Assembly (NCBI GenBank): GCA_947561395.2
Contig: OX387187.1
Span: 23,727,829 to 23,791,828, forward strand
Length of the DNA stretch: 64,000 bases
Direction of reading: 5' to 3'
Origin: Buxus sempervirens
Taxonomy: Eukaryota; Streptophyta; Magnoliopsida; Buxales; Buxaceae
The notes below the pieces were generated by a model that searched no databases, was not told the origin of the DNA, and saw nothing but the letters and a program-made list of their open reading frames with translations. How positions within the stretch are numbered: the first letter of the stretch is position 1; each line of letters begins with the position of its first letter. This document shows positions 47,792 to 61,109 of the stretch, piece after piece. Position numbers and translations under genes: made by a program.

Positions 47792-50589
47792 ATGGCTCGT
47801 ACACGTCGCGCTTCTCGGGGTCCCGCAGATGAGCCTTCATCTTCGAGGGTTCAGAGGGACCCGGCCGATGTGGCATCTTCTTCTAGGGCCGAGCCAGACC
47901 CTGAGCCTTCTTCTCCCAGTGGTCTGGAGCTTTCAGATTTAGACTCTGGAGCGTCTGGGGATTCGCTGGAGTCGATCCCAGAGGTATTCCCTTTCCTTTT
48001 TTAAAATCCGGCCTTTCTTTTATCACCTTCAACTTAAACCCTTTTTTATTTGCCTTTCTAGCCTGCTGGTGAGGTCCGTGAGCGTAGGGGAGCCCGTCGT
48101 AGAGGTAGGGCAGGGGCCCGGGCGACTCGTGTCGCCATTCCTGCAGAGATCGCAGATCAGATTCGGGACACCTCTCTTCTTCATAGTTTGACGACGCATC
48201 CTTCGGCCGGCGTCAGGGCAGACATCCCTCTTAGATATCCTTCTTCTCATTTCCGAGGGAGCTGGGCCCTTTTTGCTGATGTTGTAGCTGCCTGCTCGAC
48301 CTCTCTCCGCCGAGAGATGGGCCGTTTTGGATTTGGCCCCTTCATTACCATCACCGGCGTTCGTCAGGATCGGCCTTTGATCTTGGCTTTGTTGGAGCGC
48401 TTTTTCCCGGAGACCCTGAGCTTCCATCTGCCTGATGTGGAGATAGGCATTCGACCCTCCGACTTCACTCTTATTACTGGGATCAGGATGACTGGAGATG
48501 TCATCACTGAGATGGATCGGCCGGCGGACTTGGAGATCGCCGAGCTTTTGGGGTATGACGAGATGCCAGTGGAGGCGTGGGACCGGAGCAGGATCACTCG
48601 TATTTCTCGGACATGGTTGAGGGATGCATTTTTGGAGAGGGGATTCAGCACCCTAGCAGCGGAGCATCCCAGTTTCCCGATAGCTTTCCGGTTTCTTTTT
48701 CTTCTGATGATGGGATCCTGCTTCTGCTTGGAGGATACTACTTCAGTTAGCCCTCATTTCTTGAGTCTTCTCCGTGATCTGCATCGAGCGAGGGACTATG
48801 CTTGGGGCCAGTTGGTTTATGGCACCTTGCTAGCAGGGCTACGGCGGGTAGTTTCTGGCCTATCCTCTCCCAGGGGGGCCGGAGTGGGTTGCAGATTTTT
48901 CTGGCCCTTTCTACAGGTATAAATTCTTTTCTTCTTTTTTTTTTTCTTCTTTTCTTTGCTTAACCTCTTTTTTTTTCTTCTTATTCTTTTTTTTTTCTTC
49001 TCTTTTTTTTTCTTTTTCAGTTCTTTGCTCGGGTCTATGTGGCCCACTTTCGCCCTACCTCCACCTTGTCTGAGGGGACGTTTCCCTTGGCCCGTCGGTG
49101 GAATCAGATTAGGCGTGACTCAGAGAAGAGTCGCCCTAGGTCAGCCAGGGCTCACCTGGATAGGACCTTCAGGAGAGAGGTAAGCACTTTCTCCATCTCT
49201 CTTTTCTCATTTCCTTTTCTCCTTTTTATCAGATTCTGATATTCTTCTTTGTTTACCCTCAGCTATCTGTTCCCCGTCTTGACGGCCTGCATGACGAGTT
49301 GGCTTTTCAGCCTTTTGTGGACGACGCTTTCGCCCTGGATCAGCGGCGCCAGAGGTACCCATTCTTTATTGGGCAGTTGGGCAGTATATGGTACCTCGGG
49401 GAGCGCTTCTTCTTCCAGCATACTGGCGAGCCCCGGATCCCAGTGGCTCCTCCAGCTACAGCCCCTTTCATCCCTCCTGGTCCATTCGACCCTGCCCACT
49501 TCGGCGAGTGGGAGGCAGGAGATGGCCTTTTAGTCGATGGTGACTATGATGCCTGGTTCGGGCAGGTCTCAGTGGGTTGTCTGATGCAGCCCATGCCCGT
49601 TCGAGGTGGAGTTACTGAGATAGGAGGGGTAGTGATCCACCTCTATGATACCACGGTATGAACCTCCTTTTCTTGTAAATTCTTCTAGTCTTCCTTTCTT
49701 ATTTACTGATATCTTTTCTCTTCTTATCTTATTTCAGGAGGCACAGCTAGAGGAGGTCCGGGCTAGATATGCGGATCTGGAGCGCCAGCTGGTTGAGAGA
49801 GATGCCGCTATTGCTGAGAGCGACGTCATTATCACTGGGTAGGCCGCTCTCATTGCCGACTTGCGGGCCCAGTTGGCCAGTGCTCAGGGCCAGGCGGGGC
49901 CTTCAGGAGCTCAGGTCTGTCTTCTTCAGTTTCTTGTATTTTTTTCCTTTATCTTTCCTGCTTCTGATCAGTCTGTCTTTGTCTTCCAGGAGGATGTGGT
50001 GCCTTCACCATCTAGTTCTCGCACTTGGTCCTTCTCTTTAGGAGCTGTGGAGATTCCCGAGAGAGAGACTGAGGTGGCGGCCGAGGCTACCTCTGCTGCA
50101 GCAGTTCCTGAGTCATCTGAGATACCAGAGGCCGTGCCTGTATCTGAGACTGCTCCTGCATCTGAGCCAGAGACTGCTCCTGAGACAGCGGATGGTGACT
50201 CCGAGGCTCCTGCGGTTCCCGAGGCGGCCGAGCCCGTGAGAGAGGAGGGGATGCCAGATGTAGCTGATCCAGAGGCGACCGAGCCTACGAGAGAGGAGGA
50301 TGTTCCTGGCGTAGCTGAGCTAGCAGATCCATCTCCTCCTGCCGAGGACTCTCGGGTTCTGGAGCTGGTCCCTTTGGCGACGGACACTTCAGTCTCCTGC
50401 TTCATGGACCTGAGCCGGGAGGATCCAGTTCCAGTTCCAGACCCTTCTACCGATCCGGTGCCTTCTACAGACCCAGAGCCTCTTGCTGGTCCATCCTTGC
50501 TTGGCGAGCCTTCTTCTCCCGCTAGTCAGCGCTTCTCAGATCACTTTTTCATCCGGCAGCGACGGCGAGGTAGAGGCGATAGGGATTGA
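47792..50589 (+). CDS. antisense extra gene 1 of element B: plant-mobile-domain protein
   Basis: Six coding blocks (47792-47983, 48062-48916, 49021-49179, 49263-49655, 49738-49914, 49990-50589) are separated by short pyrimidine-rich gaps with GT/AG borders, all in phase 0. Order of parts: a basic Ser/Arg/Pro start (MARTRRASRG), then a plant mobile domain (aminotransferase-like PMD) over blocks 2-4, with FGPFITITGVRQD, LPDVEIGIRPSDFTLITGIR and FFIGQLGSIWYLGERFF. A coiled-coil block (EEVRARYADLERQL) and a long acidic Glu/Pro/Ser tail ending RRRGRGDRD follow. PMD proteins occur in transposons and as host MAIL/MAIN proteins linked to silencing. It has about one break, so it is probably not active in this copy. 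Function inside retrotransposons is unknown. Confidence 0.7.
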
Positions 50590-50807
50590 CCTGTTAGAGA
50601 TAGGTCTAGATTAGGATTTTATTTGACATTTGTATATAAACATGATGTATCCATTGGCAGTTTATATGAAAAGAGAAGATTTTTGGTTTTGTTTCTTTTT
50701 TGTTTATTTGTGTATGTTTGTCATGTTACAATTGTTATACAGGTAACAGGTTTTCTGGGGAACATGACTTATTAAAAGAAAGGAGAAAAAACCTTTTTTT
50801 GTGCAAA

Positions 50808-50925
50808 AACCGTACATTCAGGGCGGTTATACAAGAACCGTACTTATTCCGCGGTTTTTAAACCTTGCGGAAATGCAACCGCATATTGAGTGCGGTTCAG
50901 GCACAACCGTTCTGTGTATGCGGTT
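50808..50925. repeat. dyad cluster III (4 copies), upstream of antisense gene 2
   Basis: 21-bp dyads at 50808, 50836, 50877 and 50905, with steps 28, 41 and 28. It lies 130-250 bp before the ATG of gene 2. Confidence 0.92.
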
Positions 50926-50965
50926 TTTGCCCTTAGGTTATTTTAAAACCGCGAATTGCGGGCAG

Positions 50966-50980
50966 GACGTCATTTGACGT
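50966..50980 (+). promoter_or_regulatory. TGACG pair upstream of antisense gene 2
   Basis: GACGTCATTTGACGT holds two TGACG cores in opposite and same sense, like the as-1/CRE sites bound by plant TGA bZIP factors. It lies 40 bp after dyad cluster III and 76 bp before the ATG. Motif evidence only. Confidence 0.4.
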
Positions 50981-51055
50981 ATTGCTTAGGTCAGAAACCC
51001 CCTGTTTCGGCGATTTTCTCTCTCCTAGCTGCCTTTAATCCACTTTTGCCCATTA

Positions 51056-52710
51056 ATGGCTTCTGGTTCAGCTTCTGTGCCTTCTTCATCTTCTGTACCT
51101 GAAATACCAGCACCTAGACCAAAAATTAGGTCAAAACCTCCTAATTTGACTAGGTATGCCATTGTAGATACATTTTATGAGAGGTGGGTCTCCTCAATGA
51201 CCCCTCAAGATGAGATGGATTGGGCTTCTGCCAATCTAGGCCACCTCCTATCAATCCCAAAGGTTCCTCTAAAATGGGAAATCATAGAGGCACTAATTGG
51301 GCATTGGGAGCCTCAATTGAACCTCTTCAGGTTTGGGGAAAAAGAGATGACCCCTACAGTCGAGGAGGTTGAAACCATCCTCAACCTTAGGTTCTCTAAG
51401 AAAGTTGTCAACCCACCTCTCAAACCGAGCTTCAAAAAGGAAGCCTCCACCTTTTTAGGGATTAACAAGAAAGAGTTAGGGGAAGCCGATGCCTTATTGA
51501 CCCTATCCAAGTCATTTTTGACTGAGAAGCTGCTAAATAGCTCCAACCAGTCGGCTCGGTTTAATGCTTTGACCTTGATAGTGGTCAATCAACTTTTATT
51601 CCCCCGAGGTGATAGCGAGGTTGATTTATCCCTCATTTCAGTCATTTGCCAAGTTAGGGAGCTTGAAAGGCTCGCCCCTATGATCCTGGCTGAAATATAC
51701 CAGGCCCTGACTGACTGCTATCACCGGAAGCAGAAAAGTTTCCTTGCCTGCGCCCCTATACTTCAGGTAAAATCTGAATCTCTTTCTTGAATTTTAACTT
51801 TTTATTGCAAAATTGAGACTTTCTAAGATAGAAAATGCTTCCCTTTTACTTGCAGCTTTGGCTACTTGACCACCTGAGTCAAGTTGAAGAGATCACCCGC
51901 CGTTTCTTTCCCAGATTAAACATTCCTGTCTTGATGAGCAACAGAGGATGTCCCAACATCCATGGTGGCAAACAGGGATGGTTTGCTTTTTTGGGAACTC
52001 TTCAGGATGACCAGGTGAGATGGCTCGGTGCTTATCAACCCTCCGTCGAGACAGTGATCAGCTTCTCCGATCAAAATTTCGCTGTGCTTATGGGCTTGAA
52101 GTCTGCCTTGCACTACTTGCCTTTGAGAGTCATCCGGCAGTTTGGAGAGGAGTCTCAAGGGATTTTGGTACCTCATGGATATGAAGAACTCATTGGTCCC
52201 CTCACACCAGCCACCATGGGGTTATGCTTCCACCTGTTGAAGGAATGGTCGCAGGCCTGCTTCTTGAGAGGTCCTGTCTTCTCCAAATTGCATGAGAAGG
52301 ACTATATTTTCTGGATTAGAGAGCAGGTGCAGAGCTGCGCTTCTGTACCGGTGGATCCTCCTGCTATCCCGTGTCCTACTTATGAGGACCTCTTGGAGAC
52401 CGAGCGGGCTTCTCATAGGCGGCTTCAGCTCATATGGGTGGAGGAGGCCCGAACCTTGAGGTTGGAGAAGGAAGATCTGGAGCGGCGACTATCTGAGCAG
52501 ATACAGGCCCGTCGCTTTGAGGTGAGAGCTGCATGGCGTCGGCATGATGAAACCATGGCCAGGCTCAGAGATATGAGGACCAGGCAGACCCTCTCAGATG
52601 ACGTCATCTCATTCCTCAGTGACCCAGATGCAGAGGGGGCTGAAAGGCTTGTGGCGGTTCAGGCGGCTCGGATCAGAGAGCTTGAGGAAAGGCTAGGGGA
52701 TAGAGATTAG
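51056..52710 (+). CDS. antisense extra gene 2 of element B: DUF7745/PMD-like protein
   Basis: Two coding blocks, 51056-51766 and 51856-52710, are joined by an 89-bp phase-0 gap with GTAAAA/TTGCAG borders; 521 residues, open throughout. Order: Ser/Pro-rich start (MASGSASVPSSSS), then a helical domain with KVPLKWEIIEALIGHWEP and FGEKEMTPTVEEVETIL, which resembles the DUF7745 family found with plant retrotransposons. A second half with GCPNIHGGKQGW and a coiled coil (about residues 400-450) ends EERLGDRD. The ending GDRD is shared with gene 1. No catalytic motif is seen. Function unknown. Confidence 0.7.
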
Positions 52711-53130
52711 CCCCTTTTATTGTATTTTTTTTCTTTTTTACACCCCTGTACAAAGAGAAACTCCACTAGTGGAAAGATAGAGAATACAAAATAGGTTTTT
52801 ATACTATTGGCCTCAGAACTCTCATATGCTTGTAAAAACTGACAGTTTTAATGAAAAGTCACTGATTTCTCATCATTGGCCAAAATATAATTTTCATTTT
52901 TGTGTGTTTTTATTGTAAATTGGTCCATGATGCTTTAATCCCATATAGTTGGATGAATTGAAGTAAGTTGGGCAAAAAGGGTATTTCAGTTAATGAGGAG
53001 GAAGCCAATCCGTCCCCCTTGGAACCCTTAGACTCATCCCCAAGTTTCTTTCCCACTTCTAGGGGGCCTGCCCCAGCCTACTAGTTCAGTCCTGTGCAGA
53101 AAATCTGCTCAATTCAATTCTGCTGCACAA

Positions 53131-53246
53131 AACCGTGCATTCAGAACGGTTTAGCCAAAACCGTCTTCAATATGCGGTTGCATAGCCCTTCTGCCAAAAC
53201 CGTAGAAAAAAGGCGGTTTAGTTCAATCGGTATCCCAAGTGCGGTT
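53131..53246. repeat. dyad cluster IV (4 copies), between gene 2 and pol
   Basis: Copies at 53131, 53159, 53198 and a weaker 22-bp copy at 53225 (AATCGG...GCGGTT); steps 28, 39 and 27. It lies about 420 bp after the stop of gene 2 and 515 bp past the pol end. Confidence 0.88.
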
Positions 53247-53760
53247 GGTGACCTTTTCCTTGTTTCTTTCTTTTCTTTTATTCCTTTTTCTTTTGCCTTC
53301 TTTCTGCCAATATTGCCCCTAGTGCCTGTTACGGTTTTCACTAGGACCGGCTTATTTATTCCGTCATTGCCCTTTTAACATCCCGAGCTTGAAGGAATAC
53401 ACCCAGATCACCGAGGACTTGACCAATAGGACGAAATGAAGGCTGGGTTGAGTTTATGAAGGAAGGTTATTATAGGCTCAAAATTTCGACATCTTGAAGG
53501 TGGGACAACTGGGCTTACAGTCATAATGGATGCGACCCCCCATTCCCAATATTGGCCATTTTTCCTTTTCTTTGTATTTGGCCTTTCTTTGCTATTTTCC
53601 TTTTTGTTTTTTTTCTATTAACCCTGCCCCAGTCGCGACTGTAAGCTCCAGTTTGGGTTCTTTAAAACACGGACAGGCTCAACTTGGTTTAATCTAGGGA
53701 TATTAAAATTTGTGAGGGATAAAGAAAAGTGGCCTCGGATCATTTCTTTGTGATATTCCT

Positions 53761-56700
53761 TCAAGGGAAATATTGTTTGACCGCATCGGAGTTGATTGGC
53801 TCAGGAAAATCTGTCCCATCCATCTCTGTCAATATAAGAGCGCCTCCTGACAATACCTTCTTCACTACATAAGGTCCCTCCCAATTTGGCTTAAACTTTC
53901 CACGAGGGTCTTCCAGAAATGGTAATATCTTCTTTAAGACTAAATTACCCACTTGGAAAGCTCTGGGCTTCACTTTCTTGTTGTAGGTTCTGGCCATTCT
54001 CCTCTGATACAGTTGACCATGGCAAAGCGCATTCAACCGCTTTTCTTCTATCAGATTAAGTTGCTCATAACTAGACTGAACCCATTCAGCCTCTTCAAGC
54101 TCTGTTTCCATAAGCACTCTCAATGAGGGGATTTCTACTTCAACAGGTAAGACTGCCTCCGTTCCATAAACCAAGGAATATGGCGTTGCCCCAGTAGAAG
54201 TTCGGATCAAGGTTCTGTAAGCATGGAGAGCAAATGGTAACATCTCGTTCCAATCTCTATAGCTTACTACCATCTTCTGGATTATTTTCTTTATATTCTT
54301 ATTTGCCGCTTCCACTGCTCCATTCATCTTTGGCCTGTAAGGGGCTGACTTGTGATGAATTATCTGAAACTGCTCACACATCTTCTTCATATCCTTGTTC
54401 TTAATATTTGAAGCATTGTCTGAAACTATGGCTTTTGGCAATCCATAGCGACAAATTATGTTGTGCTTTAGAAACTTAAGAACATGGTTTCCTGTGATAT
54501 TTGCATACGAAGCAGCTTCAACCCATTTTGTGAAATAATCAATTGCCACTAGAATGAACCGGTGTCCATTTGACGCTTTAGGAGAAATCATCCCAATGAC
54601 ATCAATACCCCACATGGAGAAAGGCCATGGAGAGGTCATGCTGTTCAGCTCACTGGGTGGTGCATGCTTATTATCAGCATATATTTGGCACAAATGGCAT
54701 CTCTTAACATGTAGGCAACAATCGTGCTCCATTGTAGACCAATAATATCCCAATCGCAATATTTTCCTTGCGAGCATGTGTCCATTCATGTGCGGCCCAC
54801 AGACTCCCCCGTGCACTGTTTCAATCAACCTTTCTGCTTCAACCTTGGTGACGCATCTGAGTAGAACATTATTGTAAGATCTCTTATACAACTGCCCACC
54901 ACTTAGAAGGAACTGTCCTGCTAATTTCTGTATTGTTCTTTTTTCAGTGGGACTAGCGCTTTCTGGAAAATTTCAATTATCCAAGAAATTCTTGATATCT
55001 TGGAACCATGGTATTTCTGTTTCTTGCGCTCCTTTTATAACAAGACAGTAAGCTGGCCCGTCTCTGACTTCAATTTCAAGCGGTTGTATGTCTACCCCTT
55101 CTGGAATACTAACCATCGAAGCCAATGTCGCCAAGGCGTCCGCAAACTGATTCTTAGCCCTTGGCATATAGCTAAAAGAAATTTGAGTAAATTTGGTACT
55201 CATTTCTTCCAAATATTGGTGATATGGGATCAATTTATGATCTTTGGTTTTCCATTCCCCAGTTGTTTGGAAGATGATAAGACTCGAATCTCCATATACG
55301 TCAAGTTCTTGAACATCATGATCTAGAGCAGCCTGTAATCCGATTATACATGCCTCATACTCTGCTATGTTGTTCGTGCACTGAAACTTCAATTTCACTG
55401 CGATTGGGATATGTGAACCATCTGGCTTTACTAATACTGTGCCGATCCCATTTCCATTCATATTTGCTGCCCCATCAAAGAACATCTGCCAGGAGTCCTC
55501 ACTTTCTTCCTCTTCAGCAAATAAGATAGCCTCATCAGGGAAATTCGTCTTAAGAGGTTGATAATCTGGTAATGGCTGCTCAGCTAGATGATCAGCAATT
55601 GCCTGACCTTTAATTGCTTTCTGAGTGACATATGTTAGGTCGAATTCTGAAAGCAAAAGCTGCCACTTCGCCGTTCTACCAGTTAAAGCCGGCTTTTCGA
55701 ACAGATACTTCAACGGATCCATCCTGGAAATCAACAAAGTTGAGTAGCTTAAAAAATATTGTCTAAGCCTCTGAGTTGCCCAGACCAAAGCGCAACAAGT
55801 CTTTTCCAAAGGCGAATATCTTGTCTCATAATCTGTGAATTTTTTGCTCAAATAGTAGATAGCCTTTTCTTTTCTGCCTGTTTCATCGTGCTGCCCCAAT
55901 ACACATCCCATTGATGTTTCTAAAACTGATAGATACAGAATCAATGGTTTTCCTGGAGTTGGCGGTACTAGAACAGGAGGATTTGATAATCCTTTATTTT
56001 GTTGAATGCTTGTTGGCAATCCTCATTCCATATAGTTGGGTTATTCTTCCTTAGAAGTTTAAAGATCGGCTCGCAAATAGCAGTGAGTTGTGCTATGAAC
56101 CGGCTGATATACTGAATTCTTCCCAGAAAGCCCCTAACTTCTTTTTCAGTCTTAGGAGATGGCATCTCAATGATTGCCTTGGCTTTAGACGGGTCTATCT
56201 CAATCCCTCTTCTGCTTACTATGAATCCCAACAATTTCCCTGATGTGACTCCAAAAACACACTTTGCCGGATTAAGCCTTAAGCTGTATTTCCTTAGACG
56301 GTCAAATACCCTCTTTAGATTGATCAAGTGGTCTTCCTCTTCACATGATTTGGCGATCATATCATCCACATAGACTTCCATTTCTTTGTGGATCATATCA
56401 TGGAAAAGGGCCGTCATGGCTCGCTGATATGTTGCCTCGGCATTCTTCAATCCGAAAGGCATGACCGTGTAGTGGAAGGTTCCCCAAGGAGTAATGAAAG
56501 CGGTTTTCTCTTGATCCTCCTTTGCCATTTTGATTTGGTTGTATCCGGAAAAGCCATCCATAAAAGAGAACAAGCTGTGCACTGCCGTATTATCAACCAA
56601 GATGTCGATGTGTGGCAATGGAAAATCATCCTTCGGGCTCGCCTTGTTCAAGTCCCTGTAATCCACACACATCCTGACTTTTCCATCCTTCTTTGGAACT

Positions 56701-57383
56701 GGGACTATATTGGCTAGCCAATCAGGGTATGTGGACACCGCCAAAAACCCGGCTTGAAACTGCTTTACTACTTCATCTTTGACTTTCAAAGTCCATTCTG
56801 GTTTCAACCTTCTCAATTTCTGCTTAATAGGCTTTACTCCTGGCAGGATTGGCAGCCTGTGTACAACCATGTCTGTATCCAACCCTGGCATATCCCGATA
56901 AGACCATGCGAACACGTCCTTGTAATCGGCCAAGAATTGGGACATTTCCTTCTGCTGCATTTCAGATAAGCATGTACCAATCTTTACAAATTTTGGGTCC
57001 TCTTCAGTTCCCAGGTTTATGGAAATGGTTTCTTCAATATTAGGTTGAATACCCTTTTCGTGACGTTCCAATTGATATGATATTTCTCTTGGAAGGTCAT
57101 CGTCTTCGGCCTCGGTCTCCTCTTCGATCCCCATTAGGTCGAAGTCGAGCTCGAGGTCGAAGTCGTATTCAACTTGCTCTAATTCAGTCTGTATATATGG
57201 CTCATAAGCAGTCTGGACCATTTTGAAAGCTTTAGATTTTCTAGAAAAAATTGAAAACTCTTTTTGGGTTTTTTGAGAACCTTCTAAAGAGGCTTTTCCT
57301 GAAGATGAAGGTTCATTAAAACCTTCAGGAAAAGGGCAATCCACTAATGGAGTTTTTTTTTGGAGGCCGCAGCTGATTGCCAA
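53761..57383 (-). pseudogene. pol of element B: RT, RNase H, second RNase H, integrase
   Basis: On the - strand from right to left: RT (about 56760-56100; VPVPKKDGKVRMCVDYRDLN, VMPFGLKNAEATYQ and the catalytic YVDDMI near 56365), then first RNase H (about 56000-55600). The second RNase H follows (about 55490-55110; WQMFFDGAANMNG, ALATLASM), then the integrase His/Cys domain (about 54820-54690; HGGVCGPHMNGH, CHLCQ), core and C-terminal domain (RGKFKPNWEGPYVV), ending at 53761. Same lineage as the pol of element A. Fossil with several breaks. Confidence 0.9.
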
Positions 57384-60300
57384 CCATATGCAGCCTCAAA
57401 CGTCAAAGGGGTCTCTTCCCAATTTTTCAGTACAAAGCCCTCTGGAACAGGTGGTATAGTGCAAACCTGTTCTTCCTCAAACTCTTGATCCGATACCATC
57501 ATTACCGGATTTGAAAAACTGCCCTTTTCTGCTTCGGGGCTGAGTCCAGAGGTGACTTCATCAGGAATCTTGATTGAGGCCCAATCAATAAAAGGAACCT
57601 CTTTTTCCGCTTTCTTTCTTCCTTCATCCTCTGCCATTGCAAAGAATGCCCCTATCTCTTCCGTGAAATCCTGCTGCTCTTGTGGCAGTGGCTCAGGCTC
57701 ACCCGTGGCTTTGGGTGCCAAAGTGGGTGAAAGGGGGATAAAAGGTTGAAGGGTTGAGGTAGAAGGTTTTCTAAAAGGGTTGTCGTTAAAATACGGAGGC
57801 TTGGAGGAATCTACGGGAGGAGCCAATTGAATGGTATGAGAGGGCTTCGGGAAAGTTTCCCTTAAATGAGGGAACTTTCCTTGATTCTTTTCCCTCTCAT
57901 TTTCTTTCTGTGGTCCCCTCTTCCATCTTCTCATTTTCATCCCTAGTCCTACTCGTGGGACCAACCTCTGTGCCTCTATGGGCGTCACCCTTCCTTGCAG
58001 GTTAATTCCCAACCCCTTCCCTGGGTGGAAATTGCAATCCTTTAAGACCTTCTCCACCATCTTATTGGCGCATGTCAACTTCTCATTCTTTTTTAGACAC
58101 CCCCCAGGTATGAAGTTGACTGTTTCGAACTGAAAAGAGTGAAAAACAATTTTGTCTGCAGTTAATTCTACATTAATAAAAGGTACATCCGGCGATATGA
58201 CGGGAGGGACTAGGTTCTCGGCTAGGACCGTTATCACCCTTTGGCCTCTTATAAATTTTACTTTTTGATGAAGAGTGGAGGGTATAGCCCTAGCTGAGTG
58301 GATCCACGGCCTTCCCAGAAGTAGATTGAAGGCAGCCGGAATATCTATCACTTCGAATGTGATATTAAAGATATTCGGTCCGATGGTAATCAGCAGTTCA
58401 ATCTCCCCCAGGGAGTGTGTTTTGGAGCTATCGAAAGCTCTCACTATCCTCCCGTTCTGTTTTATCCTAGATTGGTCCAGACCAAGCCTCACAAATGTTA
58501 CCAGGGGACAGACGTTTAAGGCTGACCCATTGTCAATTAGGACCCTGGCTATCATGCTACCCTTACAGAGCACAGTGATGTGCAAAGGGTCCATGTGATA
58601 ACATCCGTCAGGGCTTATCTCGCTTTCTGAAAAACTTATTACATTGTGAGATAGGATCTGGCCGATCATCGTGCCGAGCTGGTCTGGCTCAATTGTTTTG
58701 GGCACGTGGGCGCTCTGGAGTACTTTCATTAATGAGTCCCTATGCTTTTCTGAATTAAGCAATAATCCCAGTATTGATATCTGGGCAGGGACCTTGGTTA
58801 ATTGGTCAACAATATTGAATTCACTCTTTTTCAGTATCCTTAGGAGGTCCTCTGCCTCCTTATTGTCGACCTGGGGGGTGTCTTCCCCTATTTTGGCCTT
58901 CCCCTTCTGGACTTGCTCGGCCTCTTTCTTTTCTTGTTCTTTTCCTTCCACACACCTCCCTGATCTTGTCATGAGGTTTACCTCCTCCTGACCCTGATTC
59001 CTGGCCACTGGGATAGTGGTCGTATAACCCTCGCTGTAATTCCAAGGTACAGCAGTTTCTGAATAGGAGGGTTTTGGGACGTTAAATACCAAGGGTTGGA
59101 GATGAGACCTTGGTGTGGGAATAGGGTTAGAAGAAGGCACCTCAATAACTAGAGGCGAAGATTGCCTTGGTGCCTTGGGTTGAGAGGATTTTAAGGTCCG
59201 AGAGGAAACAGATGTAATTGAAGCAGTGGTGGGGTCATAATTAATGACCAAAGATGGTTTGGATGATGGAGTAGGTGGGGAAGCAACAGCCTGGTTGCAA
59301 TTAATAATGAGAGGGGGTTTGGCTACATTAAGCTGGGCCATAAGAGAAGCGGCCCGGTTTAAAGAGGCATTAATGTCCTCTGCAGTCTTGCCATTTCCAT
59401 TATTTCCAGAAATGACATTGATTTGTTCCTCTATCTCTTCCTGGTCAAAATAGACCCTAACGGACGTCCCTATTGGCGCAATTAACTGTGAGGGATCAAA
59501 CGTCCTAGGTCTAGAAGAGATGGTCCCTACAAAATTGGAAGGACCAGCCCCATTATGCTGGGGCAGAGGATTCTGACCAATGTCAGTCCTGGCGGGAGAG
59601 GGTGCAGCCGTGTTAAACAACAGGGTTCCCTGATCGATCAAATCCTAGATGGCATGCTTTAATGGCCAACACCTGTCTGTAGGGTGTCCTGGTGCACCCA
59701 TATGGTATTCACAGGTGGTGGAGGGATCGAAATTCTTTCCCTTTGAAGCATTCGGATTTGGTTCTTTCAGGGTGACATACCCCGCGTTTAACAAAGATGG
59801 CAATAGCTGAGATGGAGTCACAGGAAGAGGGGAAAGGACCCTGCTCCTTCTGGACGCCATCCAAGCGTCTCTTTCCTCTTTTGAGAATACCCTTTTTTGG
59901 TTGGGCATTGCTGCATGAGGAACATTAATGTTGAGAGGGTTTTGATAGGTCGATTGTGGCTGCACTGGACTTGGTGGAGGTGCAACAATATTGATCTGGA
60001 TGGGTTTCTGTGGTGGTTGGGGTTGTACCATGTTTACTTCCCCTTCTTTTTTTCCTCCATTCCTTCCTGCCCCATTTTTTTTGCTTCTGGGCAGAAGGAT
60101 CAGAAGTGGACTCCTGCTGACGAGCCGAGACAGTGTGGTCATAAATTCGCCCAGATCTGATTCCATCCTCGATCCGGTCTGCAACTTGTACTAGAGCGGC
60201 AAAACTGGTGGTAATCTGACCCACCAAGTGATTGTAAAACGGCTGCCCCAGTGTGCCAATGAAGGTGGTAACCATTTCTGGTTCCATCATGGGAGGCCTA

Positions 60301-61109
60301 ACTTGAGAGGCGGCTTTCCTCCACCTTTTGGCATATTGCCTGACTGTCTCTTCTCTTCCCTTGTTCATCTTCATCATATCGTACCTATCTGGCACGATGT
60401 CCGCATTGAATCTGTATTGGGTTAGGAAAGCGTCAGCCAGATCTTTCCACCTTCTGATTCTGCCATGGTCCACTGTCGCGAACCACCTCAAAGCTGCCCC
60501 TGTCAGGCTTCTCTGGAACAGTTGGATCAAAATGCCATCATCCCGGCCGAACTGGCACAATGCCCCGCAGTAGAGCTTCAGATGGCTCATTGGGCATCCT
60601 GCGCCGTCATACTTCTCAAAGTCCGGGCACTTAAATTTGGCCGGTAAGCATGCGTCGGGGTATAGGCAGAGATCTTGAAAGTTGGTACCTCCCAACGTGT
60701 TGATCCCCCTCACTTCTTTCAGCTCCTCTTGAATGGACTCCAGCTTGTCCAAAAATTTTCTTTCGACCTCTACCCTCAGTCTCTCCTTCTCTTTCTCCTT
60801 TTCCCTCTCACATTCAGATTCCTCCTCTCGGATCAGGATAGGCTCGGGGTTTGGCTGAGAGAGTTCAGGTTGAGATGGGATAGGTTGGATTGGTGGTGGA
60901 AGTTCAGTCTGGGGTGGAGCCTGTGGTGGTGCATTGTGGGATGATGAAGCTTGGTGAACCTGAGCCTGCGCCTGTTGCACCTGCACCTGAGCCTGAGCGG
61001 CTTGGTTGGCCAGCAAATTTTCCAATAGTTTGGTCATCCCTGCCACTTGCTCTTGCAGTTGAGCAAAGGCCTCAGCCGAGACAGTAGATTGTTCTTCAGC
61101 AGGGTTCAT
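57344..61109 (-). pseudogene. gag and protease region of element B
   Basis: The likely start is at 61109 (MNPAEEQSTVSAEAFAQLQE), followed by a Gln/Ala/Pro-rich segment, then a retrotransposon gag domain (about 60620-60150; FEKYDGAGCPMSHLKLYCG, LTQYRFNADIVPDRYD, TFIGTLGQPFYNHLVGQ). Further on come a CEYHMGAPGHPTDRCWPL zinc-knuckle-like motif (about 59715-59660), a long low-complexity stretch and a retropepsin-type protease (about 58610-58260; LIDNGSALNV and LLGRPWIHSA). These would form the particle and cut the polyprotein. Fossil with several breaks. Confidence 0.87.

Noticed and set aside
48817-49047. Lys-rich - strand frame
   Set aside because: Complement of a T-rich intron of antisense gene 1.
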